Counted from the first letter of the stretch, positions 13,548 to 22,196 are shown. The stretch is 35,423 bases of DNA from Alphaproteobacteria bacterium UBA6149 (GCA_002423155.1 DIUV01000054.1:19745-55167); one strand, 5' to 3'. Numbers and translations: made by a program. The notes: generated from the letters alone by a model not told the origin.

Positions 13548-14072
13548 TCAAATCACCTTTTTATACATATTCAAAACCAATTTCACAGACGCAGGCAAAG
13601 CATCCACCAGCAAGGAAACATTCTGACCAGAAAGCGAAAAACTAGCCTGCCCAATCCGCCCACGCTCGCGATATTTCACCCCCACAATTTCAATCACCGC
13701 CTGCTCCAAATCACTCGGCACCACCGCAAAACCAGCACTATAATTCACCTGCACATTATTCACCCCATCAGAAAAATTCCCATCATTAAAAGTAATCCGC
13801 GCCCCCGAAAAATTAAAGCGATTACTAGCAATAACACCACCATCCATAACCACACTACTTATTGAAGTAATTGGATAATTCTCCACCACCAAACTAGACC
13901 CACCCGAACCATCAAGCAATTCCGCATAAGCCTGCAACAAAATATCCCGCTTAGTATAACTACGCACCAAACTACTCGCCGCCGCAATCAATTGCGTAAG
14001 CAAAGCATCATCAGTATTTTGTGCAAGCCCAAGCCATTGTTTTACATTGGCTAAACTGGTTAGATCAGTCAT
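13548..14072 (-). CDS. Head-tail connector (adaptor) protein
   Basis: The 174-aa product matches the phage connector family (HK97 gp6 / phiE125 gp8 type). It has the N-terminal LTSLANVKQWLGLAQNTDDALLTQLI, the helical AASSLVRSYTKRDIL, and later the strand region FNFSGARITFNDGNF and LEQAVIEIVGVKYRERGRIG. The ATG at 14072 with AAGGA five bases upstream is preferred to an upstream TTG. It adapts the portal ring to the tail. Palindromic repeats lie between it and the capsid gene. Confidence 0.85.
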   Translation of the reverse strand: MTDLTSLANVKQWLGLAQNTDDALLTQLIAAASSLVRSYTKRDILLQAYAELLDGSGGSSLVVENYPITSISSVVMDGGVIASNRFNFSGARITFNDGNFSDGVNNVQVNYSAGFAVVPSDLEQAVIEIVGVKYRERGRIGQASFSLSGQNVSLLVDALPASVKLVLNMYKKVI

Positions 14073-14100
14073 AAATTTCCTTTTCAATAAAATGGGCGTA

Positions 14101-14147
14101 CTTCCCCCTCTCTCTCTGGGAGAGGGACGGGGTGAGGGAAGCTAAAA
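14101..14147. repeat. CCCTCTCCC-family palindrome, copy 3
   Basis: CCCCCTCTCTCTCTGGGAGA followed by the GGGGTGAGGGAAGC tail. It forms an inverted pair with the next copy. Confidence 0.75.
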
Positions 14148-14168
14148 CAAACTAGAACTTTCTAATTT

Positions 14169-14213
14169 GTGGAGAGCACCCTCACCCCGCCCTCTCCCAA
14201 AGGGAGAGGGAGT
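14169..14213. repeat. CCCTCTCCC-family palindrome, copy 4 (inverted)
   Basis: Reads GTGGAGAGCACCCTCACCCC then CCTCTCCC...GGGAGAGGG, the opposite orientation of copy 3 with about 22 bp between them. The pair fills the capsid-connector gap and could form a long cruciform. Confidence 0.75.
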
Positions 14214-14221
14214 CAAACACT

Positions 14222-15712
14222 TTAAGCATTAGCAATATTAGTAATAATCCCCACCGCAAACGGCGCATAAACCGCAAGCGTCTGCTCAGTATAAACCCCC
14301 ACCTGTTGTGAACGCGTAACCACCGGCCAATCAATCTGATAATAATCCCGGCGCGTAATCACTTCCGCCACATTCGGCACCCCATTAGACTGATATTGAA
14401 TCGGCAAATTCTCCGCCCACCCAATGATAGTACCCGCCGGCACCGAAGGATGCACAATCAACGGAATTTTCACCCCACCAAAATTAGAAAACGGATTAAA
14501 ATAATTCGCAATATAACCCGAAGCAGTAAGCTCATACCCCGAATCCCCCTTAGTATCATAACGCACCAAAGGACCCGAAGCATTAGAAAGCACCTTATTA
14601 GTAATATTCTTCAATTCCTGAGAGTTAACCAACAAAACCGTAGGCGAAATCTGATAATTATCCCACATATTTTGCAACATAGTATCAATCTCATTCACGG
14701 ACCCACGGCCAGAAGAAGTAAGCGCGGTACCAGCACCCGCAACCCCAGTAGCCAAACTATTAATATAAGCCCCAGAACCAGCCTTATAAGCAGTAGTAAA
14801 CAACCCATCAAACGCATAAGCAGCATTCAAAGATTTATCCCCCGCAACCACACTCGTAGCAGTCTGCCCCGTACCAGCCAAAGGAGAATTAAACACCGCC
14901 GAATTAATCACCGAAATTTTCTCTAATTTTTCAGAACCAGACGTACCCACAAACCAAGCATAAGCCACCGCTCCTTGAATAGGCGTAACCGAAGCCGAAA
15001 GCGTCTGCCCCAAAGTCACTGCCTGGGTAGCCGCCGCCGATTTAGCCGAAGAACCCCCATTAAGCGTGAAACTCTGCCCATCAGCCCCCGTAATCGTCTG
15101 CGTAGTAGCCACCCCACCAGCAAGACTAGAGTTACGATAACCCTCCCCCGTAAGCGCCACCACAATCACACTATAAGTAGCCGCCGGCAAAGTAGCCCCC
15201 GTACCAGCCGCCGCCAAAGCCGCAGTAGCCGGCGTACCCAAAGCAAGCGTAGCATTACCAAACAAAATCGCACTTTCTTCTTTCAAAAACGTCTTTTGCA
15301 ACAAACGCATAGTCATACTAGCACGCACATCTTCAAAACCATTCGCGGCAGACATCGCCTCATAACTAACCTGATCTTCCTCACCAAGCGTAACATAAGA
15401 AGCCAATTTATTAGCCACCGTATAAGACATCCGCCCCGAACGCTGCCCCTCAGGCACCCAGCCCATCGCATCAAAGCCCGAACCAGTAAGCGCCTGAACC
15501 GACTTCCAATTCACCGCCGTACCCGTACCCCCACCCCGACGCGCAATCCGATTACGCACAGGAGTATTAACCGGATACAAATTCTTAGCCGGTCCCCGCA
15601 AATCATAAGAAACCAAACCAGAAGCAGTAGTAATAGACTTGGAAATATCCGCATTACTGGCAGAAATGCTGGTTTTCAGCAAATCCAAAGTATCTTGGGT
15701 AGTATTACTCAT
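14222..15712 (-). CDS. Major capsid protein with probable Ig-like insertion
   Basis: The 496-aa product is an HK97-fold type phage capsid protein. The N-terminal part includes PAKNLYPVNTPVRNRIARRG, WVPEGQRSGRMSYTV and the EEDQVSYEAMSAANGFEDVR helix. The C-terminal part has QELKNITNKVLSNASGP, KIPLIVHPSVPAGTIIGWAE and a terminal VYTEQTLAVYAPFAVGII. Between about residues 155 and 275 lies a Thr/Ser/Ala/Gly-rich segment (TYSVIVVALTGEGYRNSSLA and following) that looks like an immunoglobulin or fibronectin-type domain displayed on the shell. AAAGGAGA stands before the ATG. It is the best-preserved marker of the virion block. Confidence 0.9.
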   Translation of the reverse strand: MSNTTQDTLDLLKTSISASNADISKSITTASGLVSYDLRGPAKNLYPVNTPVRNRIARRGGGTGTAVNWKSVQALTGSGFDAMGWVPEGQRSGRMSYTVANKLASYVTLGEEDQVSYEAMSAANGFEDVRASMTMRLLQKTFLKEESAILFGNATLALGTPATAALAAAGTGATLPAATYSVIVVALTGEGYRNSSLAGGVATTQTITGADGQSFTLNGGSSAKSAAATQAVTLGQTLSASVTPIQGAVAYAWFVGTSGSEKLEKISVINSAVFNSPLAGTGQTATSVVAGDKSLNAAYAFDGLFTTAYKAGSGAYINSLATGVAGAGTALTSSGRGSVNEIDTMLQNMWDNYQISPTVLLVNSQELKNITNKVLSNASGPLVRYDTKGDSGYELTASGYIANYFNPFSNFGGVKIPLIVHPSVPAGTIIGWAENLPIQYQSNGVPNVAEVITRRDYYQIDWPVVTRSQQVGVYTEQTLAVYAPFAVGIITNIANA

Positions 15713-15772
15713 ATAGTTCTCCTTTAGTTGTTAAGTTTAAATTTTATTTTTTAGGAAATTCTTAGAAAATTG

Positions 15773-15950
15773 CATACACTACACAACAGTACAGTTAATA
15801 TTACAAAGCCATTGAATAGGAAGTATTTATTTATCGAAATCGCTCTCTCCGTCGTCATTCCTGCTACGGCTAAGAATCTCTTTCACCCCAAACGAGGCAC
15901 TAAAAAGCGGAAAAAGAGATTCGCCCTGTGGGGGATGACAATCGCCTGTT
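15773..15950. repeat. Repeat cluster: end of TIR element plus type-E palindrome
   Basis: TACACTACACAACAGTAC...TTAA near 15773 matches the terminal repeat of the composite element at 25586. It is followed from about 15847 by CTCTCCGTCGTCATTCC and a type-E palindrome (compare 92-160). No supported gene lies between 15713 and 16388. Confidence 0.55.
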
Positions 15951-16063
15951 TTATAACAAGACTAAAAATAATAGTTAAAATTTTAATAATCGGTAAAATT
16001 GCCCTGACTACACGGAAAAATGCTAAATTATTAATTTTGTTGTTTTTGCTAAAGTTCTCTCCT

Positions 16064-16152
16064 TTGTCATGCCGCTGTAGAGCGGCATCCATGCCAAACC
16101 ATTAGCTTTTCAGCTTGTTGATAGGCATGAATACGTCTTTCGACGGTATGAC
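16064..16152. repeat. Palindromic element, type V, copy 1
   Basis: CATGCCGCTGTAGAGCGGCA then ATCCATGCCAAACCATTAGC and TTGATAGGCATGAATACGTC. The same internal sequence recurs at 25653-25757 with different outer arms (CATACCGCC instead of CATGCCGCT). Confidence 0.6.
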
Positions 16153-16388
16153 GATGGATAATTTAATAAAAAAAGAAAAATTAACGATTTAGCATTTCAC
16201 CGTGCCCCTGACTAACCAACAAATTGACAAACCCAACCATTTAAAATACAAAAGAATCTCCCTAAAGCTTATCTCTAAAAAAATTGAGTGTAAGCATAGA
16301 GAAAACCCCCGAACTTCTGGATAAACTCCAAATTTTCAGGAAATCTTTTATTTGATACAGGCAAACCGCCTTTTTCTGGAGCAATCTA

Positions 16389-16676
16389 ATGAATATACTA
16401 GCAAAAGCTACTATCCTGCTGCTGATTAGCTTAACCAGCGCCTGCGTAGTTACCCCCACTCCTTACCGCACATACCCTAATTACCAAGTAAATGTGCCTC
16501 CACCTATCCAGATACGCCCACCAATTGTGAGACGTTTTTACTATAATCCCCCTCCAGTAATACACCGCTATTACTATCCACGCTACATCCCAGCTCCTCC
16601 CATTATAAGAAGATTCCCCAGATGGAATTTTCCTTATCACGGACATGAACACTGGGAACACCAACACCGACGCTAG
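16389..16676 (+). CDS. Small proline/arginine/tyrosine-rich lipoprotein
   Basis: The 95-aa precursor has a lipoprotein signal: MNILAKATILLLISLTSAC with the lipobox LTSA before Cys19. The mature part is extremely rich in Pro, Tyr and Arg (IQIRPPIVRRFYYNPPP, HRYYYPRYIPAPPIIRRF) and ends in a His-rich tail (HGHEHWEHQHRR) that might bind metal. TGGAG stands seven bases before the ATG. It is probably anchored in the outer membrane facing the periplasm. It lies between capsid and protease genes but on the opposite strand, so it is cargo or a host gene. No close family could be named. Confidence 0.75.
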   Translation: MNILAKATILLLISLTSACVVTPTPYRTYPNYQVNVPPPIQIRPPIVRRFYYNPPPVIHRYYYPRYIPAPPIIRRFPRWNFPYHGHEHWEHQHRR

Positions 16677-16754
16677 GAAAACCGCACCATGCAAACCCAA
16701 AAGGCAAAGCGTGGTGCGGCTCCTCCAAATAATTACAAGCAAGCCATAAAACAT

Positions 16755-16810
16755 AAAAAAGCACATCCCAAAACGATAGAAAATTCTATCGCCCAGAACA
16801 TGCTTTTTTT
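16755..16810 (-). terminator. Bidirectional terminator
   Basis: AAAAAAGCAC...CGATAGA-aaat-TCTATCG...ATGCTTTTTTT: a long imperfect stem with a perfect CGATAGA/TCTATCG top, flanked by an A-run and a T-run. It serves the minus-strand 151-aa gene and the plus-strand lipoprotein gene. Confidence 0.7.
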
Positions 16811-16819
16811 ATCAAATCA

Positions 16820-17275
16820 TTAAGCAGATGCTTCTACCACCAACGCAAAACCATCCGCCTCAATAGAAGCTAATTTACGGATGTTCCATTTAAGCAGACT
16901 ATCGGACAAAAGCCCAACAACATCAGCCATACACCGGAAATCATCCCCACCTTTAATGTAAAACACCCTCATTTCCAACGAAACTCCAAGACGTGTCATC
17001 ACCAAAGATGTGAAATCAGCAACATTCGCATATCGCCAACAGGGAATAATATGCAAACCATCTTTATTCAGCCCATTAACTAGCTTATCGCCAATCAAAT
17101 GCGAGAAGACAACATGCAAAGTCTGATCCGCACGTTGCAAAATAGCATGATCAATCCACCCAGCCTCATTATGCTGAACCGAAACATCCCAACTGCCCAT
17201 AGCGTGCAAATACTCTATAGCCTTCGCTAATTTTGCTTCCTGTTCAGCAACAGAATTAACATCTTGCTTTTCCAT
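16820..17275 (-). CDS. Hypothetical protein, 151 aa
   Basis: Not recognised. Start set at ATG 17275, four bases after GGGAGGT. Predicted soluble, alpha/beta. It opens with an acidic helix (EKQDVNSVAEQEAKLAKAIE). The middle has GWIDHAILQRADQTLHVVFSH and DGLHIIPCWRYANVADF; the end contains LSDSLLKWNIRKLASIEADG. It has its own terminator and lies beside the equally unknown 242-aa gene in the gap between capsid and protease. Confidence 0.6.
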   Translation of the reverse strand: MEKQDVNSVAEQEAKLAKAIEYLHAMGSWDVSVQHNEAGWIDHAILQRADQTLHVVFSHLIGDKLVNGLNKDGLHIIPCWRYANVADFTSLVMTRLGVSLEMRVFYIKGGDDFRCMADVVGLLSDSLLKWNIRKLASIEADGFALVVEASA

Positions 17276-17373
17276 AACAACCTCCCACGGCTTTGTCATA
17301 CTCCGTACAACAAAACCGTAAAGTAAAAAAGTTTCGCCACTAAATGTACTGCAAAACTATATAAAATAGTTGG

Positions 17374-18102
17374 CTACGCCAAAACTTTATCTGCAAAGTT
17401 ACTACCCACACCACCATCATCCACCACTGCAAAGCCAGAATACATCTCGTCTGGCGCATTTGGTTTATAATCATCAGGTCCTTCAAACGCCACATTAATA
17501 GCAATGTTCGAAAAAATCAGCTTGCTCAGCAATGCTGCGTCATCAGGCATATCAGTAACAACTTCACCACCATTACTGTAAGAAAGCTTAATTAAAGCAA
17601 TACTATCAACAAAACTGATTAAAGCCGTTTCCGACAACCCTTTTAAGATGGCCGAATCACTCAACGAGCAAGCACAGCTGATTTCAGGAGATTGATCAGA
17701 AACAGAAGCAATAAAAGCCACCGAAGCAATCATCAGTTCATCGCCACGCGAACAATTAATTCTTACTTCTTCATCAGACTTATAGGTATGAACTTTCCAA
17801 CCTCCTTCGTCCAACTCTTCACAAGCAAAATCAAATGAACAAGCTCGTTCCGCCAACCCCAGTTTTTCTTCCGCATCAGAAATAAACTCCCATACGGCTT
17901 CCAATACTGGCTCGGCTTTCACACTGTCAATAAACTCCAGCAAACCTTGCTTGGCACCTTCAACGTCAACTTTTTCAACCAAGCTTGCCAGCGCTTTTTT
18001 CGCCTTTTCAACTTCATTGTTCAATTCAACATTATGTGCCAAACCATCAAGCGCAGCCTGCGCTTGTTCCAATTTGCCTGCAAGTAGTTCTTTAATATTC
18101 AT
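17374..18102 (-). CDS. Hypothetical protein, 242 aa, helical N-terminus
   Basis: Not recognised. The ATG at 18102 has TGGAG nine bases upstream and is preferred to upstream starts. Residues 1-90 are strongly helical and Ala/Glu/Lys-rich (LAGKLEQAQAALDGLAHNVE, EVEKAKKALASLVEKVDVEG), suited to a coiled coil. The rest is a mixed domain with Ser/Asp-rich turns (EVRINCSRGDELMIASVAFI). No signal peptide. It might be a host stress or phage-accessory protein; no function is claimed. 17276-17373 and 18103-18337 hold no further gene. Confidence 0.6.
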   Translation of the reverse strand: MNIKELLAGKLEQAQAALDGLAHNVELNNEVEKAKKALASLVEKVDVEGAKQGLLEFIDSVKAEPVLEAVWEFISDAEEKLGLAERACSFDFACEELDEGGWKVHTYKSDEEVRINCSRGDELMIASVAFIASVSDQSPEISCACSLSDSAILKGLSETALISFVDSIALIKLSYSNGGEVVTDMPDDAALLSKLIFSNIAINVAFEGPDDYKPNAPDEMYSGFAVVDDGGVGSNFADKVLA

Positions 18103-18337
18103 AAAAAGATCTCCAAAGATCCCAAGCCCAAAAAGCATCATCCGAACGCAAATAAGGCAATAAATAAGGCAAGCAAACCGCTCACCAAATGGATGTTAAC
18201 AACTCCCATCTAAAACACTGAAACAACTCAGTATAGACCATTAAAACGTCATTAACCTCTTCCTCTTAACAAACATCAAAATAAAAGTAAATTATTTTCA
18301 CAAACAAATTCTCACAAACAATATCAACTCACAAAAA

Positions 18338-19060
18338 TCACCAAACCAAAAAGCTCGGACTCCGCAAAGCCTTACGCAACTGCCCCATCACATCATCCGC
18401 GGCAATATCAGGCTCATCATCCACCGCATAATCCTCCGCTTTACCCACCACTTTCAGCAAAGCTTTCGGCGGCTGCGCGGTCGCAGCCAATGCCGACTCC
18501 AACTGCTCTATTTTACCCCGCAACAATTGATTGTCCGCTTCTAGCACCAATATTTTCTCAAACTTTTCCATATTTTCAACAGTTTCATCCACATATTGCA
18601 CAGATAAATCTTCAACATCATCACCTCCATCAATTTTCCACATAGCAAACACCGCCTTCGGATTCGCCGGACGATCCACCAAAGAAATCTCCGACAAACG
18701 CACCCCCGTAATCAACGCAGCATCCTCAGCATCGCGTGCCGTAACCTTCCCGCCAATAGAAAACCCCTTATAAACCCCACGTTGTACTTTGCGCACCGCA
18801 CCAGCATCCACAATCAAAGCCTCCAAAAGCGTGCGTCCATCCGCTTGCACCTCCGCCTTCAAAGCAATCCCCGCCGCTTTCGGCTGATGCATCTCGCGAA
18901 TATTAGCAAATTTCATATATTCCGGCAAAGCCGCCGCCATAGCCTCCTTACTAACTCGCTCCCCATCCGCATCCACATCCTCACTAGAAGCATAACCCGT
19001 AACCACAATCGTCCCATCATCCTGCGCCTCATATTTCTCCAATTCCCCATAAAGCTTCAT
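18338..19060 (-). CDS. Prohead maturation protease (XkdF-like)
   Basis: The 240-aa protein matches phage prohead serine proteases of the XkdF type: GTIVVTGYASSEDVDADGER near the N-terminus, the REMHQPKAAGIALKAE block with the catalytic His57 region, the YKGFSIGGKV motif with the probable nucleophile Ser, and the family signature VRLSEISLVDRPANPKAVF near residues 120-140. The C-terminal 90 residues are a coiled coil (ENMEKFEKILVLEADNQLLR), likely a scaffold domain fused to the protease. GGGAGG binding site. It processes scaffold and capsid during head assembly. Confidence 0.85.
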   Translation of the reverse strand: MKLYGELEKYEAQDDGTIVVTGYASSEDVDADGERVSKEAMAAALPEYMKFANIREMHQPKAAGIALKAEVQADGRTLLEALIVDAGAVRKVQRGVYKGFSIGGKVTARDAEDAALITGVRLSEISLVDRPANPKAVFAMWKIDGGDDVEDLSVQYVDETVENMEKFEKILVLEADNQLLRGKIEQLESALAATAQPPKALLKVVGKAEDYAVDDEPDIAADDVMGQLRKALRSPSFLVW

Positions 19061-19092
19061 ATTTTCCTCCCTTTCACAAAAACCATTTCACC

Positions 19093-19127
19093 AAAAAAAA
19101 ATGCCCTGCGTTTCACCGCAAGGCACT
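19093..19127 (-). terminator. Terminator between membrane-protein gene and protease
   Basis: On the minus strand TGCCTTGCG-loop-CGCAGGGCA is followed by nine Ts. It follows the 167-aa gene and would stop phage transcription before the protease gene. Confidence 0.8.
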
Positions 19128-19147
19128 TTCAAAAACCAACTAACCAA

Positions 19148-19651
19148 CTATTTTTCTGCAGAAGATTCCATAAAATCCGCCGTCAAACGTAACAACTCAA
19201 CCGTATATTGCGGATACAAAGAAATCAGCCAATATAACAATCCCTGCACCGAAAAATTATCTAAATCCAAGGGAACAATCATCGTAATACTAACAGCCCC
19301 CTCAGTAGCAACAATAGTTTTCAAAACAACTGCATTGTTAGAACTATTAATACGCTCGTTATCAAGAAGTTTTCTAGCCAGACTAACAACAACGTCACTT
19401 TGTTTTACAGAAGAACATTCATTATTTGCCCATATTTGAATACAAATCGAACCAATACCGAAAGTAAATAAAGACGCGAAAAATACCAACACCGCAACGA
19501 CGATTGCATCGCCAATAACATGCACACCACTAACATTTTGCAAAACCACAAAACACCAGAAAAATATAACCACTGGCACAGATACATAACAAATAATCCG
19601 CGTAGATTTTTTTGGTAACAAATTTTTGTAACTATAAATACTACTGTTCAT
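19148..19651 (-). CDS. Hypothetical membrane protein, 167 aa
   Basis: Not recognised. The ATG at 19651 has TAGGAG eight bases upstream; a longer frame overlaps the portal gene and is unlikely. Two membrane segments (IICYVSVPVVIFFWCFVV, then AIVVAVLVFFASLFTFGIG) precede a soluble C-terminal domain with SVKQSDVVVSLARKLLDNE and a repeated beta pattern (AVVLKTIVATEGAVSITMIV). It sits between portal and protease, normally adjacent in phages, with its own terminator: inserted cargo. The soluble domain probably faces the cytoplasm. Confidence 0.65.
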   Translation of the reverse strand: MNSSIYSYKNLLPKKSTRIICYVSVPVVIFFWCFVVLQNVSGVHVIGDAIVVAVLVFFASLFTFGIGSICIQIWANNECSSVKQSDVVVSLARKLLDNERINSSNNAVVLKTIVATEGAVSITMIVPLDLDNFSVQGLLYWLISLYPQYTVELLRLTADFMESSAEK

Positions 19652-19778
19652 AACAAAAACTCCTAAAAAAAGGAAAAGCTCAAACCACCTAATAATCCCT
19701 ACGGCAGCCAAGCAAAAAATAGAAAAGTCTTCAGCAATCCATTGCAAAAACCAGACACAGTTAACACAATATTTACAA

Positions 19779-21029
19779 TTAATCAACCAAATTTTCCATC
19801 CCAATCCCCAATCCAGCCCGCACTTCTTCCACACTCAAAACCCCAGCATTCAAATAAATCTGGTCAATCTGCGCCTGCACCAGCGGGTCTGGCTCACGCC
19901 CATCCACCCACACAAACTCATAATCTTCAGCGGCAAAAAAATCCGCCAACAACCCATCCACCAAATCCTTCACCCAACTCATCAAGGGCAACAACCCCTC
20001 CTGCACCGCCACCGCCTGCACGGTCTGCGCAGTAGCATGATTTTGCTGCCGCACAAAAGCCGTAGGCGACAAACTAAACGCATAACAAATCACCCGCGCC
20101 AACCATTCATCATATTCATCTTTCAAATGCGGATCTTTAGTAAACGCAATATTCATCCCTCCTGGCACAAAGCGCACATGCCTCCGGGCCCCAGAATTCC
20201 CCTCCAAAAGCGCATCCCAATGCTGCTGAAAAATCTTTATCTGCTCCGGCGTCCACCCATCAGGCACCCCAATCATCGCCTCAGGCACATTCCCTTCGGT
20301 ATAATATTGCAACTGATGCACCTGCCGGCGAATCGCAATATTCACCGAAGTCAAAACCTGCTCCACGGGCGAAAATCCATATAATTTATGATTACGCAAA
20401 TTACGCGGCGCATAAACCAACTCATCCACATTATAATCCACCGCAGGAAACCCTTTAAGCACCTGTTGATAAGCAGGAAGCGGCGCATCAGGAGTACGCC
20501 CCTGCGCATCCACCACCCGCTTAATGGTCGCCCCATCAATCAACTCCAAAGCATAAACCTCACCCCCCATGGTGCGGCGCACAAAAATAGTCGGCGCATC
20601 AATCACCAGCAAATCTTCCACTAATGCACGCAACCAACTTTGCCAATTATTCTTCCGATCGGGCTTGCGAAAAAACCGCTCCAGCTGCTCTGCCCCCTCT
20701 CCCCCTGCAAGAGAAGATTGTGGTGAGGAGCAACCCACACTCCGCGCCCGAATCCGCCAATCCAATCGACTAATCTGGTCTTTCCGCGTTTCAATCACCA
20801 ACCGCAACAAATCATAATTATCCGCCAAAGCCCGCAACTGCACAAAACTAACCACCTCATTAGCTCGCGGAGAAAATTGCGTATTCAAAGCCAAAGGATA
20901 ATCAAACCGCTGCCCCACAGCATCCGGCGCTACCGGCTCAGGCGCAATACCAGGTTGCAAAACCCAACTATGCGGCAAAACCCGCTGAATCAAATGCGCC
21001 AAAATCGGCTTCTTTTCTGAATTAGTCAT
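19779..21029 (-). CDS. Phage portal protein
   Basis: The 416-aa product has portal-family features: LRLVIETRKDQISRLDWRIR near the N-terminus, LVEDLLVIDAPTIFVRR, the LVYAPRNLRNHKLYGFSPVE block, and the helical YSLSPTAFVRQQNHATAQ-like region near residue 335 (CYAFSLSPTAFVRQQNHAT). The ATG at 21029 with AAAGGAT is preferred to the longer frame, which would translate a palindromic repeat. A second repeat lies within the gene at 20692-20731 and adds the residues CSSPQSSLAGGEGAEQ without breaking the frame. The portal forms the DNA-entry ring of the head. Confidence 0.9.
   Translation of the reverse strand: MTNSEKKPILAHLIQRVLPHSWVLQPGIAPEPVAPDAVGQRFDYPLALNTQFSPRANEVVSFVQLRALADNYDLLRLVIETRKDQISRLDWRIRARSVGCSSPQSSLAGGEGAEQLERFFRKPDRKNNWQSWLRALVEDLLVIDAPTIFVRRTMGGEVYALELIDGATIKRVVDAQGRTPDAPLPAYQQVLKGFPAVDYNVDELVYAPRNLRNHKLYGFSPVEQVLTSVNIAIRRQVHQLQYYTEGNVPEAMIGVPDGWTPEQIKIFQQHWDALLEGNSGARRHVRFVPGGMNIAFTKDPHLKDEYDEWLARVICYAFSLSPTAFVRQQNHATAQTVQAVAVQEGLLPLMSWVKDLVDGLLADFFAAEDYEFVWVDGREPDPLVQAQIDQIYLNAGVLSVEEVRAGLGIGMENLVD
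20692..20731. repeat. CCCTCTCCC-family palindrome, copy 5 (degenerate, inside portal gene)
   Basis: GCCCCCTCTCCCCCTGCAAG and GTGGTGAGGAGC match the family in diverged form. In frame within the portal gene. Confidence 0.6.
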
Positions 21030-21050
21030 AAAAACATCCTTTTTCTTAAA

Positions 21051-21100
21051 ACCCCCTCTCCCTCTGGGAGAGGGATGGGGTGAGGGAAGCCTCCCCAAAC
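21051..21100. repeat. CCCTCTCCC-family palindrome, copy 6
   Basis: CCCCCTCTCCCTCTGGGAGA followed by GGGGTGAGGGAAGCCTCC. It ends just upstream of the portal ribosome binding site, leaving that site intact. Confidence 0.75.
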
Positions 21101-21204
21101 AGGGAAGCAATTAATTAGCTTATTATAATTTTTTATAAAAACGTCATAAAATTGTAATATCAAAAGCATAAAATAAGAGCTTAAAACCATAACATAGCAG
21201 TAAA

Positions 21205-21657
21205 ATGTCCAACATCTTCGACGCTTCAAGCACCAGCCAAGAAGCAGAATTAAAAAACAAAATAAGAGATTGGAATGATATACAAAAGCCATCATTATAT
21301 ATTGGTAGCGCCATAGATCTTGCTGGCATGACCATGCTAGGTTCAAAATACTACGGAGCAAAATACTCAATAAATAAATTAACCGAAGAAGCACAAAAAG
21401 TTCCACTAGGAGAAGCAATATATCATATCTGCGATGGCATCTGCCAAGGTCTAGAAAGCGACATGAAAACCACAGGATGGATAGGAGTACTAAGCGGCTC
21501 CATGTTACTAGGAACCTCATTTTACGCTAAAAATCAAAGAGATAAACTAGAAGACAAAATAAACTCTCTCAACCCAAGCACTAAAATAACCCCAACCAAT
21601 GACTTAAAAATATCTCACCTACAAACCACCCACCAAACCACAGAAAAACACCTCTAA
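21205..21657 (+). CDS. Hypothetical protein, 150 aa, two hydrophobic segments
   Basis: Not recognised. It starts MSNIFDASSTSQEAELKNKI, followed by SLYIGSAIDLAGMTMLGSKY and TTGWIGVLSGSMLLGTSFYA, two moderately hydrophobic Gly-rich stretches that could insert in a membrane. The C-terminus is Thr/His/Gln-rich. No clear ribosome binding site precedes the ATG. It runs against the phage genes between portal and terminase and ends at a bidirectional terminator. Confidence 0.5.
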   Translation: MSNIFDASSTSQEAELKNKIRDWNDIQKPSLYIGSAIDLAGMTMLGSKYYGAKYSINKLTEEAQKVPLGEAIYHICDGICQGLESDMKTTGWIGVLSGSMLLGTSFYAKNQRDKLEDKINSLNPSTKITPTNDLKISHLQTTHQTTEKHL

Positions 21658-21695
21658 AACATCCCTAAAAAAGCTTCCACGTATTTAAACCACAC

Positions 21696-21728
21696 AAAAA
21701 AACCCACCTTGCAAGGGTGGGTTTTTTC
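21696..21728. terminator. Bidirectional terminator
   Basis: AAAAAACCCACC-ttgcaa-GGGTGGGTTTTTT, a near-perfect stem with A- and T-runs, between two convergent genes. Confidence 0.85.
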
Positions 21729-21744
21729 TTCCAGCATATAAAAA

Positions 21745-22134
21745 TCATCCATCCTCACCGCCGCATTGTTCAATTCCATTGGCAACAAAAACGATAAGAA
21801 AAACAATAATTGCCAATAAAAATAATGGCATAGTTACAAACGGCGTTACATCATTCCACCACAAAACAAATGGCAGAAACATGGTACAATAGCGCGAAAC
21901 TCTATTACCCACCAGAAATTCAACCACCAGTTCCAATTTAAACATCAACCCAAAATAGTAATTGACGATAAAAAGAAATAAAAAGATTCCAAAAGCTAAT
22001 AAAAAAGTAGCCGCCGAAATCCACAGCGCACCCACAACCGCAAAAAAGCTCAAAGGGTAAAAAATTTTACTCTCAACTAAAGCATCAAAAAAATCCCTGA
22101 TGCCATTAACCACCAACTTGATCAAATCCAACAT
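21745..22134 (-). CDS. Small membrane protein, 129 aa, paralog of the next
   Basis: Not recognised. The ATG at 22134 stands four bases after AGGAGG; the longer frame would translate through the leader hairpin. About three hydrophobic segments: FYPLSFFAVVGALWISAATF with the following LLAFGIFLFLFIVNYYFG, and PLFLLAIIVFLIVFVANG near the C-terminus. It aligns with the 147-aa product of 22362-22805 (FYPLSFFAVVGALWISAATF against FYPFIALAILGFMWLSAVAF; NYYFG against DYYSG), so the two genes arose by duplication. Inner membrane location expected. Confidence 0.7.
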   Translation of the reverse strand: MLDLIKLVVNGIRDFFDALVESKIFYPLSFFAVVGALWISAATFLLAFGIFLFLFIVNYYFGLMFKLELVVEFLVGNRVSRYCTMFLPFVLWWNDVTPFVTMPLFLLAIIVFLIVFVANGIEQCGGEDG

Positions 22135-22168
22135 AACCCCTCCTAAAGAAGTTATAAGAACAACAAAA

Positions 22169-22196
22169 AGATAAGCATCCATGCAGATATTTATCT
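22169..22196 (-). promoter_or_regulatory. Attenuator-like leader hairpin, copy 1
   Basis: On the minus strand AGATAA...TTATCT with inner pairs TATCT/GGATG forms a hairpin followed by TTTTT, about 25 bases before the ribosome binding site. A 28-nt copy stands before the paralogous gene (22840-22867), with changes at several inner positions that keep the pairing. Confidence 0.6.

Noticed and set aside
15770..16105. 111-codon plus-strand frame after the capsid gene
   Set aside because: It translates repeat elements (type E and type V palindromes) and has no ribosome binding site.
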